Source: Flavobacteriales bacterium UBA952 (GTDB lineage Bacteria; Bacteroidota; Bacteroidia; Flavobacteriales_D; Crocinitomicaceae). From it: a stretch of DNA of 64,000 nucleotides. A program made the position numbers and the translations under genes. Each line of letters begins with the position of its first letter. The first letter of the stretch is position 1. The notes under the pieces were generated by a model. That model had not been told where the DNA came from and searched no databases. It worked only from the letters and a program-made list of their open reading frames with translations. Below are positions 43,901 to 52,265 of the stretch, in pieces. The stretch covers positions 370,263 to 434,262 of the forward strand of contig CAJJBU010000003.1 of assembly GCA_905182495.1 (NCBI GenBank), given 5' to 3'.

Positions 43901-45626
43901 GTTTACTTTTGTGATCGTTTTGCTACTTTGTTCATGCAAGGCACATCAGCCAATTGTACAAAACAATAACACCGAAAACACAAAGTTATTTATTCAGTCC
44001 TTTCATGAAGGAATTCGTTTGAAACTTCAAGGGAATTATGTCGAGGCAATAGATCGATTTGATAAATGCTTAACTCTAGACCCATTAGATGATGCGACAC
44101 ACTTTGCGCTTGCTCAAACCTATTTATTCATAGGCGATCTTAAGCTCGCTGAGAAACACACCTTGTTAGCTGTTCAGTATGATAAAACAAATCTCTTTTA
44201 TCAAGTTGAATTGGCTTATATGTTAAGAGAAAAAGCCGAATATAATTACGCGGCAGAACTTTTTGAAAACCTCATAGCTGCAAAGCCTAGAAATGTAGGA
44301 TATTATTTTGCCGCAATGGACTGTTACAAAAAAGCAAAAAACTACTCTAAAGCGATCAGCATTATTGAAAAGCTCGAGAGCGCCAAAGGAGAAAATATAG
44401 AAACAGCCCTTCAAAAGCATCAAATTTATCTCGAAATGGGTAAAACGAAGGAAGCGGAAAGGGTTCTTTTGTCTTTGGACAAGGCCACCCCAAAAAACCC
44501 AATGGTTCTAGCAAGTCTTGTTGATTTTTATTTTAAGAACGGGGAGGAGCCGAAAGCCTTTCTAAGGCTTAAAGACCTCGTTACAGAAGACCCTCAAAAC
44601 GGAATGGGTTTATTAATGCTTGCAGAGTACTCGTATCGACAAGGAAATCAGAACCAAACAGGGAACTACTTTTATAAAGCCATCCAATCGGAGAATATTA
44701 GTGTTGTTGAAACAATCCATGCCTTTGATTATTTAATTTATCAAAAAGACACTCTAAAAATCAACACAAGCATACCCACAATGGAGCGGGTATTTCCGGA
44801 CAACGACACGATACTTAGTGCGCTTGGAGACTATTATTTTCAGATTGGAGCGTTGCCCTACCAAGGAGAAACCAACAATATTGAGTATAGAAAAACAGGG
44901 CTTACTTATTATAATCGAGCGGTCGATGTTAATCCAAACCGATATGATATATGGGAAAAGCTCTTGTATTTTTATTATGACAATCAACAATGGACGCTTT
45001 TAAAAAGGGTTTCTGAATCAACAGTTCGAGCATACCCCTTAAAGTCAGAACCGTTTTATTTAGGGGCCGTTGCATTGAATCAATTGAGGGAATTTCAAGC
45101 AGCAATTAGCTTTGTTCAACAAGGCTTAATGACAATTATCGACAATGGTGTTTTACAATCGGACCTTCTTGGTCAGCTAGGTGAGGCTTATTTTGGCTCA
45201 GGAGATTTAGAAAAAGGAATGGAAAAATACTTGGAGGCCCTGACTTTGAATGAAAAAGCAACAAAGAGCTACTTAAGCTTCAACTTAAGTTTACGGCTAT
45301 ATGAGAAGCGATACAAACTAGAGAAGGCCTTAGAGGTATTAGAAACGAGCCTTTTAACATTGGCAGAAAAGGACAATATGTTTTTATTGCTTCAAACGGA
45401 CATCTTGTTTGAATTAAACGAGTATGATAAAGCAATGTTTGTTTTAAATACAATTCAGAGCAATGAAAAAGACATTTTAATAGATGTTTTGGAGCGAAAG
45501 GGAGACCTCTTTTTTAAACAAAACAAGAACACCGAGGCAATGATTTCTTGGAAGCAATCTAAAGCGGCAGGTGGAGATTCTAAAAAGCTTTTTGATAAAA
45601 TAAAAACAGGGCTATATGTTGAATAA
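43890..45626 (+). CDS. TPR-repeat lipoprotein
   Basis: A 578-aa protein with a lipoprotein signal (MLSRFTFVIVLLLCSC, lipidated Cys about 14-16) and tetratricopeptide repeats throughout, e.g. GNYVEAIDRFDKCLTLDPLDDATHFALA. No catalytic domain. It overlaps both neighbours by 11 bp, so is tightly coupled with the nucleotidyltransferase and the DUF4292 gene. This gene order is one I recall from other Bacteroidota. Probable scaffold in the envelope. Confidence 0.85.
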   Translation: MLSRFTFVIVLLLCSCKAHQPIVQNNNTENTKLFIQSFHEGIRLKLQGNYVEAIDRFDKCLTLDPLDDATHFALAQTYLFIGDLKLAEKHTLLAVQYDKTNLFYQVELAYMLREKAEYNYAAELFENLIAAKPRNVGYYFAAMDCYKKAKNYSKAISIIEKLESAKGENIETALQKHQIYLEMGKTKEAERVLLSLDKATPKNPMVLASLVDFYFKNGEEPKAFLRLKDLVTEDPQNGMGLLMLAEYSYRQGNQNQTGNYFYKAIQSENISVVETIHAFDYLIYQKDTLKINTSIPTMERVFPDNDTILSALGDYYFQIGALPYQGETNNIEYRKTGLTYYNRAVDVNPNRYDIWEKLLYFYYDNQQWTLLKRVSESTVRAYPLKSEPFYLGAVALNQLREFQAAISFVQQGLMTIIDNGVLQSDLLGQLGEAYFGSGDLEKGMEKYLEALTLNEKATKSYLSFNLSLRLYEKRYKLEKALEVLETSLLTLAEKDNMFLLLQTDILFELNEYDKAMFVLNTIQSNEKDILIDVLERKGDLFFKQNKNTEAMISWKQSKAAGGDSKKLFDKIKTGLYVE

Positions 45627-46413
45627 ATCAAACGCGATCTTTCTTGGGTTGTTTTTTTTAATTACCGGATGCGCTAAGCAGTGGGCCGATTCAGAAATTA
45701 AACCAGAGAGATTGCCAAAGCTAAAACAAAAAGATTTTATTTTAAAGCTGGACAGTATAAAAAGCATTGCACCGTTATACATGTATTCTAAGTTAAAGAT
45801 TAATTACAAAGACACTGAAAGAAACGTGTCTTTTAAGACGACATTGAAGTCCGTCAAGGATTCTGCAGTCAGTGTTTTGGTAACGTTTGCTAGAATCCCT
45901 GTTTTTGGAGCATTAATTGACACCTCGCATCTTACGATTCTTAATAAAAAAGACAATTGTTATACCAAGGGTCTGATTAATGAATTGTCTAAAACATCAG
46001 GAATTAATTTTAAATATGAGAATATTGAGGAGTTGATATTTGGTCACCCAATAGGCTATGAATCTGATCAGAAGTACCACATGTTGAATGACCATTTTCA
46101 TTACATACTATCTAACCACAGGAAAGGTCAAGGGAGGAAAAAGAAGGAAATTGTTTATTCCTATAGCCTGCATCGGGATCAAAATCACTTGGCCTCGACA
46201 TCTATTTGGGTTCCAGCTGATTCTGTTCAGATCGAAGCCGTCTATTCTGAATGGCAGTTTTCAGAGAATAAGTACCTTCCAAAGAAAATAGAGTTAAACA
46301 TTCAAAGCCCTAAGTTTTCTGCTCAAATTAAAATAGAGTACACGAAACTAGACACAACGACACCTGAATCTCTTTTTTTAATTATACCTGAGAAATATGA
46401 AAAGTGCGATTAA
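45616..46413 (+). CDS. DUF4292 family lipoprotein
   Basis: A 265-aa lipoprotein (MLNKSNAIFLGLFFLITGC, lipobox ITGC) of the DUF4292 family. The mature protein is beta-rich with alternating polar strands (KINYKDTERNVSFKTTLK) resembling LolA/LolB-like folds. Function unknown. Coupled by overlapping codons to the TPR gene (11 bp) and the EnvC-like gene (17 bp). Confidence 0.82.
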   Translation: MLNKSNAIFLGLFFLITGCAKQWADSEIKPERLPKLKQKDFILKLDSIKSIAPLYMYSKLKINYKDTERNVSFKTTLKSVKDSAVSVLVTFARIPVFGALIDTSHLTILNKKDNCYTKGLINELSKTSGINFKYENIEELIFGHPIGYESDQKYHMLNDHFHYILSNHRKGQGRKKKEIVYSYSLHRDQNHLASTSIWVPADSVQIEAVYSEWQFSENKYLPKKIELNIQSPKFSAQIKIEYTKLDTTTPESLFLIIPEKYEKCD

Positions 46414-47650
46414 ATTTCTTTTGTTAGCGAGTGTAATTTCATCTGGAGTATTCGGTCAGGGCAAAACAGAAAACCTCAAAAAGCAGCAAAAAAAACTAGA
46501 ACGAAAAATATCGAATACTAGGAGCTTGTTAAAAAAAGTAACAAGCACGAGAGAGGAATCGTTAAGCGAACTTCAGTTGATAAACAATCAAATTCAAAGC
46601 AGAGAGGGCTTACTTCGCCTGTACGATCGACAAGTAATTCTTGCCGAAGGGTTTATACGTCAAAAAGAAATTGACGTTGCTACGCTGAACGAGCGTGTAT
46701 TGAAACTTAAGGAGCAATATAAAGCAATGATTCTCCATGCATATAAGACGAGAAATAAAAATGGGCAAATGATGTTCGTTCTCTCCGCGGAAAACTATTA
46801 CGAGGCACAAAAGAGAAACAAGTATCTTAAAAATGTGACTGCACTTCACAAAAAGCAGGTTGCATTAATCGCTAATGACCAGCAGAAGATTAAGTTAGAA
46901 ATCGCCGCAATAGAATTAGAGAAAACACGAAAAAAGGCAGTTCTCACTCAGAAAAGAATCGAAAGGGAAGAAATTGAAGTCGATCGAGAAAAACAACAAC
47001 GTGTTTTAAATACAATACAAAAAAAGGAAGCCCAACTTTTAGCGGAGATCAAAACAAACGAGATTAAAAAGCAACAAATAAAAGCAAGAATAGCTGAGGC
47101 GATAAGAAAAGAACTGGCAGAAATTGAAAGAAAAAGAAAAGAAGCTGCTCGAAAAAGAAGGGCCGCCAACCCAGGGGTACCGGATTCGCCAAGCTTTACT
47201 GATGAATCCTCAGAGGGCCAAATAGTAAGTAAAAACTTTGAAAACAATAGGGGAGCACTGCCTTGGCCAGTTGAGTCGGGGGCAATAACAGAGCGTTTTG
47301 GAAAGAACAAACACCCCTCTCTAAATGATGTTTACACGAATAATAACGGTGTAGACATTTCATGTAGGCCTGGCGCTGAAATACGTGCTGTTTTTGCTGG
47401 TAAAGTAACCGCTGTATTTCCTATACCCGGAGCAGGAAAGGTGGTTATTCTAAAGCACGGTAATTACAGAACCGTCTATAGTAATTTAAAGGAGGCCTAT
47501 GTCTCAATAGGCGATGAGGTAAAGATAAAATCAAACATCGGTGCAGTAATGAATCAAGACAGCGGTTTAGGTCAGTTGCATTTTGAAATTCATTTCGTAA
47601 GCGGCATGACAACCAAAAGCCTTAATCCATCTTTGTGGGTTGATCTTTAA
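46397..47650 (+). CDS. EnvC-like murein hydrolase activator (degenerate M23 domain)
   Basis: Secreted coiled-coil protein of 417 aa with a C-terminal LytM/M23 fold. After a signal peptide there is a long coiled coil (about residues 24-260, Lys/Glu-rich), then the M23 domain (about 290-410). The first zinc motif HxGxD reads NNNGVDI and the HxH motif reads GQLHFEIHF, so two of the usual His ligands are replaced (Asn and Gln). It therefore looks non-catalytic, like E. coli EnvC, which activates amidases. Its 3' end overlaps the convergent polymerase gene by 29 bp. Confidence 0.88.
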   Translation: MKSAIKFLLLASVISSGVFGQGKTENLKKQQKKLERKISNTRSLLKKVTSTREESLSELQLINNQIQSREGLLRLYDRQVILAEGFIRQKEIDVATLNERVLKLKEQYKAMILHAYKTRNKNGQMMFVLSAENYYEAQKRNKYLKNVTALHKKQVALIANDQQKIKLEIAAIELEKTRKKAVLTQKRIEREEIEVDREKQQRVLNTIQKKEAQLLAEIKTNEIKKQQIKARIAEAIRKELAEIERKRKEAARKRRAANPGVPDSPSFTDESSEGQIVSKNFENNRGALPWPVESGAITERFGKNKHPSLNDVYTNNNGVDISCRPGAEIRAVFAGKVTAVFPIPGAGKVVILKHGNYRTVYSNLKEAYVSIGDEVKIKSNIGAVMNQDSGLGQLHFEIHFVSGMTTKSLNPSLWVDL

Positions 47651-49061
47651 GTTTTTGTTCGATAGACATTGCGACAATCATCGCGCACATAGCCCAGACA
47701 GGAACGGCGGCTTTATCCGTATCTAGATAATTGTTTAAAAAGGCATGAATGAAATAAGAAGAAAGTGACACAATAATTCCCATCAGCAGGATTTTTATAT
47801 CGTTACCCTCCTCATATTGGTAATACAGCCGAATTGCAGAATAGAATATTGATGCGACGACAGACATAAAGAGGAGCATTCCTACGAGACCTGTTTCAGA
47901 AAGAGCCCCAAGGTATTCGCTGTGCGCATTACCCATATCACCGAAATTCGTCGAGATTATAGTTAAGTTTTCAGGGTCTTGAAAAGCGGCATATTCGAAA
48001 GCATATGTACCTGGCCCAAAACCAAGTCCAGGTTTCCTTTTGAACATTTCATATGCGCAATCCCAACGATTTATACGTTCTAAATTTGAGGCGTCTGTTG
48101 TAACATTGGCTGCACTTTGTATTTTTTCATCAAAGGATTCTGTAGTATGTTCATGGGTGTTTTTAGCCAACATCATTTGCAAGTTATCCCATTGGAAATA
48201 CAAGCCACCAAGCGCTATAAAACCACCTGCTAACAAGACCTTGAAGTTCACTCTAAAATAAACGACTGCGCCAATTATCGTTGCGCATAAGACACTAAGC
48301 CATGCGGCTCGAGTATAAGAAAAGATCAGTCCTAGTAATAAAATCACGTTTATAAGAATCAGTATAGCCTTTGACAAAGCAGGCCTTCCTTTTTGGCGGA
48401 GTAACGAAAGGCTTAGTGGGAGACAGAGGGCAATTATTGCCCCATAGATCGTATGGTCTTTAAAAAACGGCCACATCACCCAGTGACCCTCTTCCTCCCC
48501 AAAGCCATACATGGAGTGGTGGGCGATCGTAAAACAGACAACAAGGCTACAAGACACGATAAAATACCACAAGAACTTAATCCTGTTTTCATGACTCTTA
48601 AAAAAGTAAGTTCCAAATATGAGAATAGGGACGATAAACCAGAGTTTTGATAGCAAAAACTTAAAAGAAACGATAGGCTCTGTGCTCGTAATTGACGTAA
48701 TAAAAAGCCAAACTAAATAGGATGAAACCGATATGATAATGGGGCTTTTCCAAATTTTATAGTCTAAAAAAGGAGCTTTTAATTGTAAAAAAAGAAACCA
48801 TAGCATAAACCCAAAAAGTAAAGGTTCAGTAGGTAGGTAGAGACCAAAACCATCAATATACTCCTCGATATTCACGGAAAAGGGAGTCAAAAAAGCAATA
48901 AACAAGAAGAATTTCTCCGTTTGATACGTAGCAAGATAAATGAAAAGAAGTCCGATGGGGAAAAAGGCGAGGTATTCAATCCTCATCCAATTAAATAATG
49001 TAAAAATAGCAGTTAAGACAAGAACGCCTGCTGCAAGTTTTATTTTATTCTGAAGTGTCAT
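47622..49061 (-). CDS. O-antigen polymerase/ligase family membrane protein
   Basis: Polytopic protein of 479 aa with about 11-12 helices and a Wzy_C-like central region: FSYTRAAWLSVLCATIIGAVV followed by a long periplasmic loop with NRWDCAYEMFKRKPGLGFGPGTY and HSEYLGALSETGLVGM. The conserved Arg and His of this family are present. It is the last gene of the histidine kinase-regulator-flippase-chain length-polymerase block; the gap to the chain-length gene is 1 bp. Predicted to polymerise or ligate a surface polysaccharide. Confidence 0.87.
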   Translation of the reverse strand: MTLQNKIKLAAGVLVLTAIFTLFNWMRIEYLAFFPIGLLFIYLATYQTEKFFLFIAFLTPFSVNIEEYIDGFGLYLPTEPLLFGFMLWFLFLQLKAPFLDYKIWKSPIIISVSSYLVWLFITSITSTEPIVSFKFLLSKLWFIVPILIFGTYFFKSHENRIKFLWYFIVSCSLVVCFTIAHHSMYGFGEEEGHWVMWPFFKDHTIYGAIIALCLPLSLSLLRQKGRPALSKAILILINVILLLGLIFSYTRAAWLSVLCATIIGAVVYFRVNFKVLLAGGFIALGGLYFQWDNLQMMLAKNTHEHTTESFDEKIQSAANVTTDASNLERINRWDCAYEMFKRKPGLGFGPGTYAFEYAAFQDPENLTIISTNFGDMGNAHSEYLGALSETGLVGMLLFMSVVASIFYSAIRLYYQYEEGNDIKILLMGIIVSLSSYFIHAFLNNYLDTDKAAVPVWAMCAMIVAMSIEQKLKDQPTKMD

Positions 49062-49062
49062 T

Positions 49063-50058
49063 TTAAGCCTTGCTCTTTAATTCTCTATACCGCTCGATAA
49101 TTAGTAAACAAAAGACAATGAAAATAAATGAACCAACTGCAGCAATCAGGGTTAAGATCAGTCTTTTTGGCTGGTCTTTTCGGTCTGCAACATCTGCGCT
49201 TTGAACAATAAATTTGTGACTAAAATTAGTAGAAGCATCGGATTCCGCTTGTTCGTAAGCGACTTTAAAATCCTCTAGCTTACTTATTTTTTCATTTCTA
49301 GACCGCTCTAATCCATCAAATAAGGAACCGAAATTTGAGTTGACATCAATCTTTTGTCGAATCTCCTCTTTTTCCTTACTGCTTTTTGAATCGACAAGAG
49401 CCTGAAAGAGCCTGGATCGAACATCCAATGATACAACTCCGAGCTTAGCGAGGCTATCCATTTTATTGAGTAGCACTTGAATTTCGATATCGAGCTGCGT
49501 TTTTTTTCGTTTTGTGATTTCGAAGGCGGGTAATGCACGCTCTTGAATCATTTGATTTTTGACAGTATCAATAAGGTTGACAACGGCGTTTGCCATGTCC
49601 GCTGCAAGTTTTGGATCCTCGTCCAAAACATCAATTTTAATAGACCCGAAACGTGTTCTCTCAAAGGAAAAGTGACCAATAAAGGCATTATTCAACTTAA
49701 ACATTTTATTCGGGTCTGAATCACTGATGTCATAGCGTTTCATTAAGTCATACTTTGACACAACATAATCTCTTATTCGTGAAGACTGTAATATTTGAAC
49801 GAGCTGTTCTGCTTGATCCTCTTCTCCAAAGTCCATTGAAGACGCTTTGACATTTCTAGACTCATAAAAAGAAACAGAACTAGACGCTGACGGAAATACG
49901 ATTGCGGTCGATAAAAACAAAGGTGTGATAAGAAAAGAAAGGCTATAGCAGGCAATAGTTACGAGGATGGTAAAGCCAATCACGATTTTTCTTCTTCGGA
50001 ATAAAAAGGCTAATAATTTTTCTCTTTCCTCTGTTAAGTTTAATTCTTTGTTTTCCAT
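49063..50058 (-). CDS. Polysaccharide chain-length determinant (Wzz-like)
   Basis: A 331-aa protein with two membrane helices bounding a periplasmic coiled coil: one at about residues 26-48 (IVIGFTILVTIACYSLSFLI) and one near the C-terminus (ILTLIAAVGSFIFIVFCLL). The loop has FERTRFGSIKIDVLDEDPKLAADMANAVVN, typical of Wzz/PCP proteins. No tyrosine kinase domain is fused. Gene placement between flippase and polymerase supports the role. Confidence 0.87.
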   Translation of the reverse strand: MENKELNLTEEREKLLAFLFRRRKIVIGFTILVTIACYSLSFLITPLFLSTAIVFPSASSSVSFYESRNVKASSMDFGEEDQAEQLVQILQSSRIRDYVVSKYDLMKRYDISDSDPNKMFKLNNAFIGHFSFERTRFGSIKIDVLDEDPKLAADMANAVVNLIDTVKNQMIQERALPAFEITKRKKTQLDIEIQVLLNKMDSLAKLGVVSLDVRSRLFQALVDSKSSKEKEEIRQKIDVNSNFGSLFDGLERSRNEKISKLEDFKVAYEQAESDASTNFSHKFIVQSADVADRKDQPKRLILTLIAAVGSFIFIVFCLLIIERYRELKSKA

Positions 50059-50131
50059 TGTTGACTTTTGTGGTTACGAAAATAGAACATATAAACACAA
50101 GTAAAACTTAAATAATGAGAATTTATTTGAA

Positions 50132-51562
50132 TTATCTAGATGAGATAAAGAGTTTCTTGAGCGCTTTGAGATCGATCAAGGATAGAATAAAAAGAGAGAT
50201 GACCCCAATAACAATTTGAATCAACATGAGATATGGTTCTTTCTCAAAAGTGTAACTAACAACATAAAGGCCAAGAATTAACCCTCCTATTTTTAGCAGG
50301 CCCGCAGGTCTTCTTGGGATGTCAAATTTATAGACGCAATAGACAAACTGTGCAATTGCAGTCACACCTTGTGTGGCAAAAGTCGCAACAGCAGCACCTA
50401 GAGCCCCATATGTGGGAATTAGGATTAAATTAATTGTAATATTGGCAGCAATTCCTATTGCGGAGATTGTATTCAGGACCATTAAGTTTCCGTTCGCGGT
50501 TAACAGGGTTCCAAAAATAAAATTCATACCAATTGGGAAAAACCCAAGCATCAGAAATTGAAACGGCCCTATCGCATCGTTTATGTCGTTATAGATCCAG
50601 CCTAAAATAAGGGGAGAATTGTAGGTTGTAACAAAAACAATAATAATTATACCCCCTAATAAAAGATTGGCAGAGGTTTTAACAAGGTCTAAAACGACAG
50701 CTTGAGATTGTTTTAATTGTTTAGAAAAGATGGGAAAAAGCAGCCCAGCGAATATCATCCCGAACATGAAAAGGGCATCCAACAACCTAAACCCCTGAGC
50801 ATAAACGCCGGCTTCATATGCACCATTAACATGAATTCGCTCTAGCATGACACCATCTATACGCGTATACAAAAGCATTAATACAACTAACAAGGCATAG
50901 GGCCAGCTTTTACGTATTAATTGAAATCCAAATTTAAAATCCCATTGCAGATATGGTCGCTCTATGTGTTTTATGAGCAATAAAAAACCAACAACTAATG
51001 TCGTTGCATAGCAAAAAGTTTGGATCCAGATAAACTCTTGTATTCTTATCTTCTCTGGTGCTAACGCGGAAAAAAGCCACAGGCCACCAACGATAATTAA
51101 TAAAAAACGATCGAGTATAGAAATAAAAGCATCAGTTTTAAAGAAATGAAAACCTGCAAAATGACTTCTCAGATAAGCGATACTGAGGACTAAAAACTGA
51201 TTTAGTATTAGAAAACCAAGCAGGTATAACGGCTTTCCTGAGTAGCCAAGAAACACCGCGAGAGAGAAGGTGAAAATCGAATAAAAAGAAAATAAAAGTA
51301 AGCGAAAGGTAAATACCCGCCCAAAGTACTTTTTTATTTTTTCAGGGTCTTGCGCTAGGTTTTTTGTCGTGAAGTTATTAATACCAAGATCAAGCAGGGT
51401 GTTAAATAAAACCGATAAATTCAATAGAGAAAAGTACAAGCCATAGTTTTCGGGCCCAACTCTGTTTTGAACGGTGGCATCAATACCAAATAATGCAATC
51501 GGCTTTACAAGCAGATTCAAAAGAACCATGAGCAGTAAATTCGAAAAAAAGATTCTTTGCAT
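50132..51562 (-). CDS. Oligosaccharide flippase (Wzx/MATE-like)
   Basis: Polysaccharide biosynthesis protein of 476 aa with 12-14 membrane helices of the MOP superfamily. The N-terminus has NRVGPENYGLYFSLLNLSVLFNTLLDLGINNF, a typical Wzx opening, and ALGAAVATFATQGVTAIAQF in the second half. It would flip lipid-linked glycan units to the periplasm. It begins 1 bp after the response regulator stop. Confidence 0.9.
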   Translation of the reverse strand: MQRIFFSNLLLMVLLNLLVKPIALFGIDATVQNRVGPENYGLYFSLLNLSVLFNTLLDLGINNFTTKNLAQDPEKIKKYFGRVFTFRLLLFSFYSIFTFSLAVFLGYSGKPLYLLGFLILNQFLVLSIAYLRSHFAGFHFFKTDAFISILDRFLLIIVGGLWLFSALAPEKIRIQEFIWIQTFCYATTLVVGFLLLIKHIERPYLQWDFKFGFQLIRKSWPYALLVVLMLLYTRIDGVMLERIHVNGAYEAGVYAQGFRLLDALFMFGMIFAGLLFPIFSKQLKQSQAVVLDLVKTSANLLLGGIIIIVFVTTYNSPLILGWIYNDINDAIGPFQFLMLGFFPIGMNFIFGTLLTANGNLMVLNTISAIGIAANITINLILIPTYGALGAAVATFATQGVTAIAQFVYCVYKFDIPRRPAGLLKIGGLILGLYVVSYTFEKEPYLMLIQIVIGVISLFILSLIDLKALKKLFISSR

Positions 51563-51563
51563 A

Positions 51564-52265
51564 TTATTGCTTTACAAGCAACTTAAAACCAATACCATGA
51601 ACATTCATAATTTCAATATTAGGGTCGTCCTTGAGTAATTTACGCAATTTGGCAATGTAGACATCCATGCTTCTGCCATTAAAATAGTTGTCATCTCCCC
51701 AAACCGCCCTCAATGCCGCCTGTCGATCAAGTAGCTCATTTTGATTTTTAACGAGTAAACGTAACAATAAATTTTCCTTAGTCGTAAGTTTTTTCTCACC
51801 ATCCACCAAATGCAGAACCCTCAGCTCGGGTTCATAAGGTATAGAACCGACCGTTATTTTTTGCCCAATGTCTTTCTTCTTTGCATTCGTCCGATTAAGA
51901 ATAGCATTCATCCTTGCCAGAAGTTCCTCCATGGAGAAAGGTTTTGTTAGGTAATCATCTGCACCCAGCTCAAAGCCCTTTAGCTTATCCTCGCTCATTG
52001 CCTTTGCGGTAAGAAATAGAATAGGAATAGCTTTGTCAAGCTCTCTCACCTCTTTTGCCAAGGTAAAACCATCCATTTCAGGCATCATGACATCTAGAAC
52101 CATAAAATCAAAGCTGTTTTTAGGGTCATTGAAAAGCTCATATGCCTGCCTACCGTTTCTGGCAAGCTCAACAACAAAGCCTTTGTTTTTAAGATAAGTC
52201 CAAAGAAGTTTTCCAAGATTTTCATCATCTTCGGCAAGTAGAATATTTATTTTTGAATCCTTCAT
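51564..52265 (-). CDS. OmpR-family response regulator
   Basis: A 233-aa two-component regulator. Receiver domain residues 1-125 with acidic pocket AEDDEN and phosphoacceptor Asp 58 in LDVMMPEMDGF, and TAKAM carrying the conserved Lys. Winged-helix effector domain (about 135-233) with ENLLLRLLVKNQNELLDRQ and DVYIAKLRKLLKDDP. Its start overlaps the histidine kinase stop by 4 bp. Confidence 0.95.
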   Translation of the reverse strand: MKDSKINILLAEDDENLGKLLWTYLKNKGFVVELARNGRQAYELFNDPKNSFDFMVLDVMMPEMDGFTLAKEVRELDKAIPILFLTAKAMSEDKLKGFELGADDYLTKPFSMEELLARMNAILNRTNAKKKDIGQKITVGSIPYEPELRVLHLVDGEKKLTTKENLLLRLLVKNQNELLDRQAALRAVWGDDNYFNGRSMDVYIAKLRKLLKDDPNIEIMNVHGIGFKLLVKQ

